The notes under the pieces were generated by a model. That model was not told the DNA's origin. It saw nothing but the letters and a program-made list of their open reading frames with translations, and did not search any database. Of a stretch of DNA of 64,000 nt, positions 33,908 through 43,638 are shown one piece after another. Position numbers and translations under genes: made by a program. How positions within the stretch are numbered: position 1 is the stretch's first letter; every line of letters begins with the position of its first letter. The DNA is from Oleisolibacter albus (GTDB taxonomy: Bacteria > Pseudomonadota > Alphaproteobacteria > Azospirillales > Azospirillaceae), in assembly GCF_003336875.1 (NCBI RefSeq), contig NZ_QGNJ01000007.1, positions 1 through 64,000 on the forward strand, given 5' to 3'.

Positions 33908-36337
33908 ATGAGCGTCTTCGGTGCGATGACCACAGCGGTGGGGGGCCTCTCGGCCCTCAGCAAGTCGCTGGGTCACATCTCCGACAATATCGCCAATTCC
34001 CAGACCATCGGGTACAAGCGGGTGGAAACCAGCTTCCAGACCCTGGTGACCCAGTCCAGTTCCTCGGGCCACAGCCCCGGCGGGGTGCGCGCCCGTCCCG
34101 ACTTCACCAATGGGGTCCAGGGCAATATCTCGCAGACCCAGACGGCCACCAACATGGCCATTTCCGGCAACGGCTTCTTCCAGGTCAGCCGCGGCGAAGA
34201 GGTCGGCGGCAATGTCAACTTCAACAGCCAGGCCTATTTCACCCGGGCCGGCGACTTCTCGCTGGACAAGAACGGGTTCCTGCGCAACAGCGCCGGCTAT
34301 TACCTGAATGGCTGGACGCTGCAGCCCGGCTCCAATCAGATCGTCAAGGGGACGCCGCAGCCGATCCGCATCCAGCAGCTGATCGACAACCCGACCGCGA
34401 CCAGCAGTATCAACCTGCAGGCCAACCTGCCGCTGACGCCCAAGGCCGACCAGACCCTGGCACCGATCGAGGTGCCCATCATCGACCGCAACGGCGAAAC
34501 CCGCTCGGTCACTATGAACTGGCGCAAGCAGGGCACCGACCAGTGGCGCCTGCAGATCGATGCGCCGGGCAGCAGCATCCAGCCCACGTCCGGCACCCTG
34601 GCCGGGCAACCCCAATCCTTCGGCACCCCCCTGGAGCTGAGCCAGAACACCACGCCGCAGCGGCAGGTGAGCCTGGTGACACTGACACCGGGCGGCACCG
34701 CACCCAACGAGATCGAGGATGGCAAGGCCTACAGCATCACGCTGAACGGCAAGACCTTCTCCTATACGGCGCAGAGCTTCGATACCAGCGAGTCCGTCAT
34801 GGGCAATCTGGTCAATCAGGTCAATGCCAGCGGCAGCTTCAGCGATTACAGCCTGGAGATCCTTGACAGCGATGCCAGCAACCCGAACAGCACCATGCGG
34901 CTGCGCGTCACTGGCCCGTCGGACGGATCGGCCTTCACCCTGGCTTCGACCACGACGGCGACCACCGGGTCTTCCATGGCCACCAATGCCGCCCCGTCGG
35001 GCGCCACGGCCCAGGTTTCCACCTTCACCTTCAACGACCTGTCCCCCGGAGCCGGCGACACCTACAGCCTCAGCATCAATGGCCACACCTTCAGCTACAC
35101 CGTGACGGCCACGGACAATCTGCGGACCGAGGATATCGCCACCAAGCTGGCCAACCAGGCCAACGAGGCCTTTGCCAATGACCAGTCCCTTGCCGGCTTC
35201 CACCTGAGCGTCAGCGGCGATACGGCGGGAACGGACAATGATCCCGTCACGATCTCCGTCACCGGCCCCAGCACCGGCGCCGCCTTCACCGCCGCCTCCT
35301 CCGCCAGCATCACCACCGCGACCCCGACGGCCGCGGTGGCCGAAGCCAGCGGCTTCGGCCTTGCCAATGCGGTGCCTGGGATCAAGCAGCAGGTGTTCCT
35401 GCCGCTGAACGGCGTGGTGGGGGATGTGGGTGACGTCTTCACCATCCCCTTCGGCGGGGACGGCCAGGGCGTCAGCTACACCACCGATGGAACCGAACAG
35501 TCCATGGAGACCATCGCCACCCGGCTTGCGGCGCTGGTGAACGGGAATGCCGACTCGCCCTACACGGCCAAGGTCAGCGGGGCCGGGCTGGTGCTGACGC
35601 GTCGGACCTACACCAACCCGCCCATGGCAACCAACGCCGGCCTCGGCCCGTCCCGGGATGAAGCCTCCACCTTCCCGTCGGCACAGAACGGCTTCGGGAC
35701 CACAGACGGCCGGACTCCGGCCCACCTGTCGGTCACCTTCGGCGAGGGCGGCGTGCTGCAGAGCCTGTCCTCCGGCAACCGGGGGGCCGGCAATGCCACG
35801 GTCTCGCCCACGCAGAATGCCAACGATCCGGCCTATGTCACCTTCACCGTCGACTACGGCAACGGCCCGCAGGAGGTGCGGCTGAATCTCGGTCAGTTCG
35901 GCAGCAGCGTCAACGGCCTGACCCAGTTCGCCGGCTCCGATGTCGAGGTCTTCAACAAGACCCAGGACGGCTTCACCCGCGGCACCTTCCGTGATCTGAC
36001 CGTGCTGTCCTCGGGCGAAGTGGTGGCCAATTACGACAATGGCCGCAGCCGCGTGCTGGCCCAGGTGCCCATCGTCCAGGTCAACAATGTGGACGGGCTA
36101 CAGAAGGTGGATGGCAATGCCTGGGTGCCCACCACCGAAAGCGGCGCCCAGCGCCTGACGGCGGCCGGTGAGAACGGCTCAGGCAATCTGGTGGTCAGCA
36201 GCACCGAGGGCTCGAACGTCGATATCGCCGACGAGTTCACCAAGCTGATCGTCACCCAGCGCGCCTACAGCGCCAATACCCGCGTGGTCAATGCCAGCGA
36301 CCAGATGCTGCAGGACGTGCTGAACCTCAGCCGCTGA
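33908..36337 (+). CDS. flgE: Flagellar hook protein, enlarged by internal repeats
   Basis: An 809-aa hook protein. The N-terminus MSVFGAMTTAVGGLSALSKSLGHISDNIANSQTIGYKRVETSF and the C-terminus EGSNVDIADEFTKLIVTQRAYSANTRVVNASDQMLQDVLNLSR are canonical. NMAISGNGFFQV and the FTRAGDFSLDKNGFLRN block are also present. The protein is about twice the size of enteric FlgE (about 400 aa). Three related beta modules at about residues 265-375, 378-495 and 500-590 share a pattern of xYS(I/L)x(L/I)NGxTFSY followed by an LxNQxN-type helix. The ATG at 33908 has GGGAGAGAGATC upstream and a sigma-54 promoter. Confidence 0.93.
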   Translation: MSVFGAMTTAVGGLSALSKSLGHISDNIANSQTIGYKRVETSFQTLVTQSSSSGHSPGGVRARPDFTNGVQGNISQTQTATNMAISGNGFFQVSRGEEVGGNVNFNSQAYFTRAGDFSLDKNGFLRNSAGYYLNGWTLQPGSNQIVKGTPQPIRIQQLIDNPTATSSINLQANLPLTPKADQTLAPIEVPIIDRNGETRSVTMNWRKQGTDQWRLQIDAPGSSIQPTSGTLAGQPQSFGTPLELSQNTTPQRQVSLVTLTPGGTAPNEIEDGKAYSITLNGKTFSYTAQSFDTSESVMGNLVNQVNASGSFSDYSLEILDSDASNPNSTMRLRVTGPSDGSAFTLASTTTATTGSSMATNAAPSGATAQVSTFTFNDLSPGAGDTYSLSINGHTFSYTVTATDNLRTEDIATKLANQANEAFANDQSLAGFHLSVSGDTAGTDNDPVTISVTGPSTGAAFTAASSASITTATPTAAVAEASGFGLANAVPGIKQQVFLPLNGVVGDVGDVFTIPFGGDGQGVSYTTDGTEQSMETIATRLAALVNGNADSPYTAKVSGAGLVLTRRTYTNPPMATNAGLGPSRDEASTFPSAQNGFGTTDGRTPAHLSVTFGEGGVLQSLSSGNRGAGNATVSPTQNANDPAYVTFTVDYGNGPQEVRLNLGQFGSSVNGLTQFAGSDVEVFNKTQDGFTRGTFRDLTVLSSGEVVANYDNGRSRVLAQVPIVQVNNVDGLQKVDGNAWVPTTESGAQRLTAAGENGSGNLVVSSTEGSNVDIADEFTKLIVTQRAYSANTRVVNASDQMLQDVLNLSR

Positions 36338-36373
36338 TGCCTTGACCGGTTGATTGCTCGATTGCTCTCTCCC

Positions 36374-36404
36374 AAGGCCGCCCGTCCCCGCGGGCGGCCT
36401 TTCC
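36374..36404 (+). terminator. Intrinsic terminator after flgE
   Basis: AAGGCCGCCC (36374-36383) pairs with GGGCGGCCTT (36392-36401), a perfect 10-bp stem, followed by TCCGTTTC. It lies 37 bp after the flgE stop. Confidence 0.75.
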
Positions 36405-36582
36405 GTTTCGGCCACCCGACGGGCCAAGGGGAGGGGTGGCCACCAGGCTCCGTCAGCATCTCCGGCCGATTGGAATGGAAAGGTCGACAATAGATGCAGA
36501 TCATTGCCCTATATCGGTTGTGAATATTTTGCTGGACCTCTCCGCGAGATTTGGGTAGCCTTCAGTCAGGAGAACCCTGACC

Positions 36583-37197
36583 ATGATGATCGGAGCAACC
36601 CAGCCCGCCTATCGGACCTTCGAAGCGACCTCGACCGCGGTCGCCAAGGGCTCAGACTCCGGCTTCTCCGCGGCTGATCCGGCCAGCGCCTCTGTCGCGC
36701 TCTATTACAGCCCCAAGCTGCGCTTCGACACCGAGGCCAATGTGGCGGTGCTTGAGTACCGCGATGTGCTGACCGGCAAGATGGAGCGCAGCATCCCGAC
36801 CAAGGCGCAGCTTGAAGCCTATGAAAAGGCGGCCAAGATCGCCCGCGAGGAGGAGGCCGACAAACGGCTCCAGGACCTGCTGGGTCTGGCCCAGGAGGAA
36901 GCGGCACTGGCCGCTGGCGGCGAGTCCGCCGCGATGGGCACCGATCCCCTGGCAATCGCCGGCGCCGGCGACATGACCGCCAGCGGTCCGTCCTTCACCA
37001 GACCGGCGGCGGCCGGCACGCTGTCCCCAGGCGCGCCCCCTGCCAGTTCCGCGTTTTCAGCGGCCGCGTTCTCCGTGACATCAATGGCCAGCGCCGTATC
37101 GAGCGGAACCGTCGGCATGGCCTCCGTCAGCACGGCATCCACCGGCAGCCCTGGCGATGCCCCCACCGGCACGGGCCGGGATGGCGTAACCGCCTGA
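36583..37197 (+). CDS. FlaG-like flagellar-linked protein with disordered tail
   Basis: A 204-aa protein. The middle (about 40-75) reads YYSPKLRFDTEANVAVLEYRD, then LTGKMERSIPTKAQLEAY. This resembles the FlaG pattern (hydrophobic strand, D..TGE..R.IP....L) and similar short proteins in alphaproteobacterial flagellar loci. The next 30 residues are a charged helix (KAAKIAREEEADKRLQDLL). The last 110 residues are Ala/Ser/Thr/Gly/Pro-rich and probably disordered. Two ATGs occur in tandem. AGGAG lies 10 bases before the first. It has no partner in its transcript and lies between flgE and the mot genes. The FlaG link is a pattern match, not proof. Confidence 0.65.
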   Translation: MMIGATQPAYRTFEATSTAVAKGSDSGFSAADPASASVALYYSPKLRFDTEANVAVLEYRDVLTGKMERSIPTKAQLEAYEKAAKIAREEEADKRLQDLLGLAQEEAALAAGGESAAMGTDPLAIAGAGDMTASGPSFTRPAAAGTLSPGAPPASSAFSAAAFSVTSMASAVSSGTVGMASVSTASTGSPGDAPTGTGRDGVTA

Positions 37198-38094
37198 GGG
37201 GCGGCCACCAGCGCCAGGATCCGAAAGCGCCGCCCACCGCTTGACGCTGCCGGCGACGATGTCCGGTGAGCAGTGCTGATTCTGCCCTGCGACGGCGCAG
37301 CGGCGGCCTGTCCGTGCGGGAGGGCCGGTGCGGCCGCTTCCGGTGCATGGCATGGTCCGCGCGGACCAGCAGCGGAGCGCGCCGCGGCCCCTCTGCCGAT
37401 ATGCGCACATCCTGGGACCAGAGCTGGAGACGACGCTCCAGATGTGCGGCGACCGCGAGAGCACGCCGTCGGAGGACCTGTCCTGATCCTTGACAGGGGA
37501 CCGGCGGAAGCGGTGGATGTGCGGGTGGAAAATCTGGGCAAGCGCTCCCGGCGCCATCCTCCGCGAGGCGCGCGCCATCAAGGCCTGTCTGCCGACCACG
37601 ACCGCGAGCGGCGCGATACCCACAAAAAGGCGGGACCCGCTCGACTCCACCTGGAAAAGCCAGGGATTTACAGCAGGTTGGACCAGGGGGTCTTCCTCGG
37701 CCCATCCGGCCGAGGCGTCACGGACGCGCGCAGACCTGGATTGGGGAGGCACTGGAGGAGGCCCCGGCCCGCTATGGCGCCCCGAAATCCCCAACACCGA
37801 CCAGGGCCGCAATGTACGGATTCAGCGATGGACCGGAACACCAGGATCGGCCCAGGATCGGCATGGAAGGAGGCCGGGAATGGACGGCGTCTTTATCAAG
37901 CGGGCCATGGCGGAAACATGCAGGCATCCATCTGCCTGCCTTCGAGACCGGAGCGGAGTGCCGGCCGGGCTGACGGAATCACGGCCGGCATGACAATGCC
38001 CGAGGCCCCCCGTCGGCACTGGGGGGAAGGACACCGGACGGGGCATATCCTCGGAACCCGGGATCAAACATCGAAACCCACCGCCACAACCGGT
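37198..38094. other. 897-bp region without a supportable gene
   Basis: Long frames exist on both strands, but none has a ribosome binding site, a recognisable domain or consistent codon bias. The most protein-like segment is on the - strand, about 37370-37480 (ALAVAAHLERRLQLWSQDVR, helix-like), with another possible segment in a different frame at about 37550-37700. This would fit a decayed, frameshifted gene. No promoter, repeat or RNA structure was recognised. Confidence 0.4.
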
Positions 38095-39099
38095 TCAGGG
38101 GGCCGTGTCCACCAGGATCTCGACCCGGCGATTGCGGGCTCGGTTCTCGGGCGTGCGGTCCAGCGGGCGGGTGTCGGCATAACCCACCGCCTGTAACCGC
38201 TCCGCCGGCACACCGCTGGCGATCAGCGTGCGGACCACGGCCGCCGCCCGGGCCGAGGACAGCTCCCAGTTCGAGGGGAAGCGGGCGGTGCTGATGGCCA
38301 CATCGTCGGTGTGGCCGGCAACGGTGATGGTGCCGGGCACGGCGGCCAGTGTGGCCGCCAGGGTCTCCAGCGTGGCCAGGGCCGTCGGCTCCAGCGCCGC
38401 GGAGCCGGAGGCAAACAGGATGCGGTCCTGCAGGGTGATGGTGACACGTTGCCTGCTGACCGCCAGATCCACCGTGGGCGGCAGGCCAGCCGCCTGCAGC
38501 CGGGCCAGCAGCCGCGCCGCATCGGGCGACAGGGCCGGCCCTCCGCCGGCATCGGTGGCTTCCCCGCCGTCGGGTGGACGAGCGGGGGCGGCGCCGGGCC
38601 GGGCAACCGTCGCCGTGGCCACACCACCCGTCCCCTCGCCTGTCGCCTCGCCCGCACGGCCGCCGCCATCCCCCGCGCCGCCGCCCTCGTCGCCGCCTGC
38701 GCCGGACGCGGCGCCGGCCGGCAGCAGGCCGTTCCCTCCCGGCCACAGCCCGGCGCCAGACAGCGCCCCCGGCCCGCCGCCGGATATGGTCTGGGCTCCG
38801 CCGGGCGCGCGCGCGCCCGGTGCCGCGGCGCCCTTGGGCTGCATGCCCAGGATGGCGACCATGCCCAGAAACACGGTCATCAGCAGCGTGACCATGTCCA
38901 TGTAGCTGATGACCCAGTCCTCCTGCTCCTCCACCTCGGTGCTGGTGCGGCCACTGGTGGTGTCGGACAGGCTCTCGCCCGGCAGACGGCGGGGAAAGGC
39001 CGGCGGGGCCTCCGGCGGTGCGCCGGGAGCGCCGCCGGGTGGCGCCGCGGGCGGCCGGGCGCCCCCCCGCCGGACCGGCGGCGGATCAATCGTCGCCAT
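38095..39099 (-). CDS. motB: Flagellar motor stator protein B (OmpA-family C-terminus)
   Basis: A 334-aa MotB-like protein. A Pro/Ala-rich cytoplasmic N-terminus leads to one transmembrane helix, DWVISYMDMVTLLMTVFLGMVAIL, whose Asp in YMDMVTLL is the proton/ion-carrying residue. Residues about 90-195 are a Gly/Ala/Pro-rich low-complexity linker. The C-terminal OmpA-like peptidoglycan-binding domain (about 205-334) has ILFASGSAAL, VAGHTDDVAI, ELSSARAAAVVRTL and NRARNRRVEILV. It overlaps the motA stop by 14 bp. The ion (H+ or Na+) is undecided. Confidence 0.88.
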   Translation of the reverse strand: MATIDPPPVRRGGARPPAAPPGGAPGAPPEAPPAFPRRLPGESLSDTTSGRTSTEVEEQEDWVISYMDMVTLLMTVFLGMVAILGMQPKGAAAPGARAPGGAQTISGGGPGALSGAGLWPGGNGLLPAGAASGAGGDEGGGAGDGGGRAGEATGEGTGGVATATVARPGAAPARPPDGGEATDAGGGPALSPDAARLLARLQAAGLPPTVDLAVSRQRVTITLQDRILFASGSAALEPTALATLETLAATLAAVPGTITVAGHTDDVAISTARFPSNWELSSARAAAVVRTLIASGVPAERLQAVGYADTRPLDRTPENRARNRRVEILVDTAP

Positions 39100-39895
39100 G
39101 GCCGCCCTCGCCGGACTCCTGCAGATAGGAGGCCAGCATGTCCTGGATCATGCTGGGCGAGCGGCCGAGATGGGTCAGCACCACCCCGTCCAGCAGCACG
39201 TTCAGCATGGCCACCCGGCGGGCGGTCCGCTGCTCCAGCTTGATGGCGATGGGCTTGAACACCAGATTGGCCAGAATCAGGCCATAGAGCGTGGCCAGCA
39301 TGGCCACAGCCATGCTGGCACCGATCAGGCCGATATCGCCGGCGCCGAGATTCTTCAGCATGCCGACCATGCCGGCCAGGGTGCCCAACAGGCCGAAGGC
39401 GGGCGCAAAGGAGGACAGGGTGCGGAACACCCGCGATTTGGCGGATTCGTTCTCCACGAATTTCTGGATACGCCAGTTCATGACATGCATCAGATCTTCC
39501 AGCGGGGCCGCATCGACCACCAGCTGCAGGCCCAGACGCAGGAAGTGATTGCGAACGGCGCGGGCCTTTTCGTCGGCCGCCTGGATCTGGCGTCCGTGCA
39601 GCAGCCGCGCCACCTCCAGCAGCTGCTGGACGTCGGCATCAATGGTGGAATGGTCGCGGAAGATGTTCGACAGCGCCCCGACCGCGGCCCGCAGCTCGTC
39701 GCCGCGGAAGGCCAGCAGCGCCACACAGAAGACCCCGCCGACGACGATGGCCAGCCCCTCCACATTCAGGAAGAAGCGGGCATCGCCACCGATACTGACG
39801 ACGAAGGTCAGCAGGGCGATGCTGGTCACAATGCCCAGCACCGAGGTGAGGATGACGCGGGGGGCGGAAGGCCGGGCGGTACGAGTCGACGGCAT
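39086..39895 (-). CDS. motA: Flagellar motor stator protein A (MotA/TolQ/ExbB family)
   Basis: A 269-aa four-helix channel protein. The N-terminal helices (VILTSVLGIVTSIALLTFVV; FLNVEGLAIVVGGVFCVALLAF) follow the MotA/PomA pattern with the VGG motif. The cytoplasmic loop holds the charged stretch ENESAKSRVFRTLSSFAPAFG. The conserved helices 3-4 read GLLGTLAGMVGMLKNLGAGDIGLIGASMAVAMLATLYGLILANLVFKP. Start 39895 (MPSTRT) was chosen. An ATG seven codons earlier (39916) is also open. It is first gene of the motA-motB pair. Confidence 0.86.
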   Translation of the reverse strand: MPSTRTARPSAPRVILTSVLGIVTSIALLTFVVSIGGDARFFLNVEGLAIVVGGVFCVALLAFRGDELRAAVGALSNIFRDHSTIDADVQQLLEVARLLHGRQIQAADEKARAVRNHFLRLGLQLVVDAAPLEDLMHVMNWRIQKFVENESAKSRVFRTLSSFAPAFGLLGTLAGMVGMLKNLGAGDIGLIGASMAVAMLATLYGLILANLVFKPIAIKLEQRTARRVAMLNVLLDGVVLTHLGRSPSMIQDMLASYLQESGEGGHGDD

Positions 39896-40294
39896 GGCGG
39901 GCCTGGATGCGGGCATGCCGCACCCTGCCCGCTTTTCCGGCCATTGCCAATGATCGAGATCAACGGCCGGGCCAACCAGTCCGTCCGCGCACCGTTCAGC
40001 GGCGCCGTTCGTTCAGTTCATCAATCCAATCAATCTAAATGTTGCTGCATTCACATGGACGTTATACACAAGTCTCCCATCCCAGCCTGGGGTTGCGGCG
40101 GCAGAATGATACGCGGCGCTCCAAGCCGGTGAAACGAACCGGCCCGACGGATGCAACAAAAAGTCCGCACCCTTGATTTGGATCATGCCGCCCAAGCGTA
40201 TAGCGGGCGAATGATGTGCTCCCCGGCCAATTCCGGCCAGGCTCCCGGTCCCTTCTCCCAAACGGGCGCAGCCGGGTCACACCGGGCAGAGATC
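39896..40294. other. Divergent region between motA and the GGDEF-EAL gene
   Basis: It contains an AT-rich patch at about 40010-40080 (ATCAATCCAATCAATCTAAA), likely promoter-bearing. I could not define -35/-10 elements. A - strand match TTGGCCCGGCCGTTGAT near 39965-39981 resembles a sigma-54 site but lacks the -12 GC. The + frame from 40151 is open into the next gene. Confidence 0.4.
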
Positions 40295-42130
40295 ATGGAC
40301 GCAGCACACGGCCCCTGCATGGTCGCCGCCCCGGTGGCACAGGCGCAGCGGACAGCCGCCCCGACAGGCGGCATGCCTGGCATTCACCCTGCCGGTCCGG
40401 ACGGGATGAAGTCGCCGGCCAATCTGCCGCTCAACAGTGGCGCCCTGCTGCATACGCTGATGGCTTCCACCAGCGATGGCATCGTCGTCACCGACGCCAA
40501 TGGCACCATCCTCATGATCAATCCGGCCTTTACCCGGGTGACGGGGTACAGCGCCGACGAGGCGATCGGTCAGAAGACCTCGCTCCTGCGCTCTGGCCGG
40601 CACGACCGCGCTTTTTATGAGACGCTCTGGGCGGCGCTGGAAACCGAGAACCAGTGGAAGGGCGAGATCTGGAACCGCAGCAAGAGCGGTGAGATCTATC
40701 TGGAGTGGTTGCGGATCTTCCGTGTCGTCGATCCCGAGCATGGGGCTGTCCGGCACATCGGCATCTTCACCGACATCACCGATCATCACCGGGCCGAAGA
40801 GCGGGAGTTGACCGGCGATGACCGCGATGCCCTGACCGGGCTCATGACCCGGACCCGCTTCCTCCAGCGGCTGGAAGCCGCGGTCCGGCACGCCCGCCAG
40901 ACCGGTGCGCATGTCGGGCTGCTGATCGTCAATATCGACCGCTTCCGCCGCATCAATGAACATTTCGGCCATGCCGTGGGCGATACCGTGCTGGTTTCCG
41001 CCGCCCACGGTCTGCGGCGCCGGCTGCCGGCGGGCGATGCCATCGCCCGCCTGTCGGGGGACGAATTCGCCATCCTGCTGTCCGCTGTTTCCGATGCCCG
41101 GCTGCTGACAGAAGTGGCGCGGTCGCTGCAGCAGGGCATCACCGCCGCCGGCGATGCCGCCGGGCTGACGACTCCCCTGACCGCCTCCGTCGGGCTGGCG
41201 CTGATGCCGGAGGATGGCGACACGCCGGACGAGCTGATGCGCCATGCGGCAGCGGCCGTGGACGAGGCGCACAAGCAGGGGGATGCAGGCATCGCCTGCC
41301 ACAGCAGCAGCGCCGCCGCCCGCACCGGCCAGCGCTTCCGGCTGGAGGCGGCATTGCGGCGGGCCATCCGCACCCAGGCCTTCACCCTGGTCTATCAGCC
41401 ACGGATCGATATGCGCCGGCACACGCTAGTCGGTGCCGAAGCGCTGCTGCGCTGGCATGACCCGGATCTGGGTGAGGTCTCCCCCGCCACCTTCATTCCG
41501 GTGGCGGAAGAGACGGGCCTGATCCGGGAAATCGGCGATTGGGTCCTGGAAGAGGTGGCGCGGACGGCGGCCATCTGGCGGCAGACCGACCTGCCGGCCA
41601 TTCCCCTGGCGGCCAATGTCTCCGCCCTTCAGCTCAGCGATGACCGGATCGTGGAGCATGTGCGGCATCTCCTGCACAAATACGGCCTGCCACCGTCTGC
41701 GCTCCAGATCGAGGTGACCGAGACCGCCCTGATCCGCGATGCCGACCGGGCCCGCACCGTGCTGTCCGGGCTCCGGGCCTGTGGCATCCAGGTGTCTCTC
41801 GACGATTTCGGCACCGGCTTCGCCACCTTGTCGGCGCTGCGCGATCTCCCGGTCGACGAGATCAAGATCGACCGCTCCTACATCTCCCCCTTGGACCAGG
41901 CCTCTGTGGACCGGGCCGATATGGAGATCGTGCGCATGATCGTCGCCCTCGGCGGCGCCCTGGGCAAGGACATCGTCGCCGAAGGCGTTGAAACCGAGCG
42001 GCAGGCCGCCCTGCTGCGCGGAATGGGCTGCAATCTGGCACAGGGCTGGCTCTATGGCCGGCCGATGCCGTTGCAGCACCTCATGGGCCAGGCACGCCGG
42101 TCGGCCGGCATTTTGTCCGGTCAAGAGTAA
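40295..42130 (+). CDS. PAS-GGDEF-EAL c-di-GMP turnover protein
   Basis: A c-di-GMP signalling protein of about 611 aa from this start. It has one PAS domain (LLHTLMASTSDGIVVTDANGTILMINPAFTRVTGYSADEAIG), a GGDEF domain with the signature changed to RLSGDEFAILLS, and an EAL domain with GAEALLRW, ETALI and the loop LDDFGTGFATL, all intact. The inhibitory RxxD site before SGDEF is not conserved. The EAL half looks like an active phosphodiesterase. The GGDEF half could be weakly active or GTP-sensing. The start is uncertain: 40295 (MDAAHG, after GGGCAGAGATC) or 40151. It lies next to motAB and a chemoreceptor, so it may control motility. The chemoreceptor gene follows by 21 bp. Confidence 0.88.
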   Translation: MDAAHGPCMVAAPVAQAQRTAAPTGGMPGIHPAGPDGMKSPANLPLNSGALLHTLMASTSDGIVVTDANGTILMINPAFTRVTGYSADEAIGQKTSLLRSGRHDRAFYETLWAALETENQWKGEIWNRSKSGEIYLEWLRIFRVVDPEHGAVRHIGIFTDITDHHRAEERELTGDDRDALTGLMTRTRFLQRLEAAVRHARQTGAHVGLLIVNIDRFRRINEHFGHAVGDTVLVSAAHGLRRRLPAGDAIARLSGDEFAILLSAVSDARLLTEVARSLQQGITAAGDAAGLTTPLTASVGLALMPEDGDTPDELMRHAAAAVDEAHKQGDAGIACHSSSAAARTGQRFRLEAALRRAIRTQAFTLVYQPRIDMRRHTLVGAEALLRWHDPDLGEVSPATFIPVAEETGLIREIGDWVLEEVARTAAIWRQTDLPAIPLAANVSALQLSDDRIVEHVRHLLHKYGLPPSALQIEVTETALIRDADRARTVLSGLRACGIQVSLDDFGTGFATLSALRDLPVDEIKIDRSYISPLDQASVDRADMEIVRMIVALGGALGKDIVAEGVETERQAALLRGMGCNLAQGWLYGRPMPLQHLMGQARRSAGILSGQE

Positions 42131-42151
42131 GGCCGCCAAGGACAAGGACCG

Positions 42152-43615
42152 ATGATGCAACTCGCGAACATCCGTCGACTGACATCGCTGCTGATCCTGG
42201 GCCTGCTTCTGGTCCAGATTCCCGCCATCGCCGCCGGCGAGATGGTCCTGACCGGCCATTTCACCGGAACGGCGGCTCTGCTCTCCGCCGGCCTGTTCCT
42301 GGCCGCCCTTGCCGCCTGGTGGTTCCTGCGCGGGACCGCGACGGAGCGCATGATCCTGGGCGGCCTTCTGCCCCTGGCCGCCGCCGCCGCCATGGTCGCT
42401 GTCCACGGTCTGCCCTGGCAGACCGATCTGCATATCTATTTCTTCGTGCTGATGGCCGTGGTGGCCGGCTATTGCGACCGCGCGGCCCTGATCGCCTCGG
42501 CCGTGACGCTGGAGATCCATCATGTGGCGACCAGCCTGCTGGCGCCCTCCTACCTGTTCGCCGGAGAGATCGATATTCTGCGGCTCGTCCTGCATTGCTG
42601 GCTGATCCTGTTCCAGACCGGTCTGCTGATCGCCCTGGCGACCATCCTGTCGCGCGCCTTCCACACCTCGGAAGCCGCGCTGGAGGAGGCGCATCACGCC
42701 AAGGCCGAAATCGAAAAGGCCACCGCCGAACGCGAGGCGCTGGCGGAGCGCGCCCGCGAGGAGCGGCTGACCGCCCTGCAGCAGGTGGCGGACCGGCTGG
42801 AATCGGATGTGGGCAATCTCGCCCGCGAGGTCGCCACCGTCGCCCGCCAGGCGTCGGAAGATGCCGAATCCCTGAGGCGGTTCGCCAGCGAGGGGCTGCA
42901 GATCGCCGACGGCGTCAGCCGCTCCAGCCAGGGGGCATCGCAGAGCGTCGAAACCCTGGCGGCTGGAACCGAACAGCTGGCATCCTCCATTTCGGAAATC
43001 GGCGAACAGCTGGAGCGCTCCACCCGCGCCTCGCACCGTGCGGCCCAGAAGGCGCTGGAGAGCCAGCGGATCGTGGCCAGCCTGTCGGAAACCACGCGCA
43101 GCATCGACAGCGTGCTCAGCGCCATCACCGACCTGTCGAGCCAGACGCAGTTGCTGGCCCTCAACGCCACCATCGAAGCCTCCCGGGCCGGAGAGGCCGG
43201 AAAGGGCTTCACGGTCGTGGCCAACGAGGTGAAGAATCTCGCGGCCCAAAGCGCCCGGTCCGCCCAGGAGGTGGGGGAAAAGATCGCCGCCATCCGCCAG
43301 AGCACCGAGGATGCCGTCGCCGCCATCGAGGAAATCGCCCAGGTCATCACCGATCTGGATCAGGTCAACTCGATCATTGCCGGGGCCGTGACGGAGCAGG
43401 ATGCGGCCACGCGCGACATGGCAACCCATGCCGTCGATGCCGCCGCTGCGGCCAGGATGTCGGCCCAGCTGGGCGGAGATGTGGTGCGCGTCGGCACCTC
43501 GACCGGCGATGCGGCCGACCGCATGACGCAACTGTCGGACATGCTGCGCCAGCGGGTGGAAGGCTTGACCGTGGCCGTGGCCGATTTCGCCACCCAGGTC
43601 CGCCGCTCCGCCTGA
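42152..43615 (+). CDS. Methyl-accepting chemotaxis protein with six-helix membrane sensor
   Basis: A 487-aa chemoreceptor. Instead of a periplasmic ligand domain, the first about 170 residues form about six hydrophobic helices ([15 protein letters not shown] ... [20 protein letters not shown]). An intramembrane His pair sits in [18 protein letters not shown], plus a later His in [10 protein letters not shown] coiled-coil and the MCP signalling domain follow, with the highly conserved hairpin tip near [41 protein letters not shown]. No C-terminal CheR-tethering pentapeptide is seen (ends QVRRSA). The signal is unknown. It is probably co-transcribed with the GGDEF-EAL gene. Confidence 0.9.
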   Translation: MMQLANIRRLTSLLILGLLLVQIPAIAAGEMVLTGHFTGTAALLSAGLFLAALAAWWFLRGTATERMILGGLLPLAAAAAMVAVHGLPWQTDLHIYFFVLMAVVAGYCDRAALIASAVTLEIHHVATSLLAPSYLFAGEIDILRLVLHCWLILFQTGLLIALATILSRAFHTSEAALEEAHHAKAEIEKATAEREALAERAREERLTALQQVADRLESDVGNLAREVATVARQASEDAESLRRFASEGLQIADGVSRSSQGASQSVETLAAGTEQLASSISEIGEQLERSTRASHRAAQKALESQRIVASLSETTRSIDSVLSAITDLSSQTQLLALNATIEASRAGEAGKGFTVVANEVKNLAAQSARSAQEVGEKIAAIRQSTEDAVAAIEEIAQVITDLDQVNSIIAGAVTEQDAATRDMATHAVDAAAAARMSAQLGGDVVRVGTSTGDAADRMTQLSDMLRQRVEGLTVAVADFATQVRRSA

Positions 43616-43638
43616 CCCGCGGCGCAGGACACCCTGCG

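Noticed and set aside
39960-39985. Sigma-54 promoter in front of motA (TTGGCCCGGCCGTTGAT)
   Set aside because: The essential GC of the -12 element is missing.
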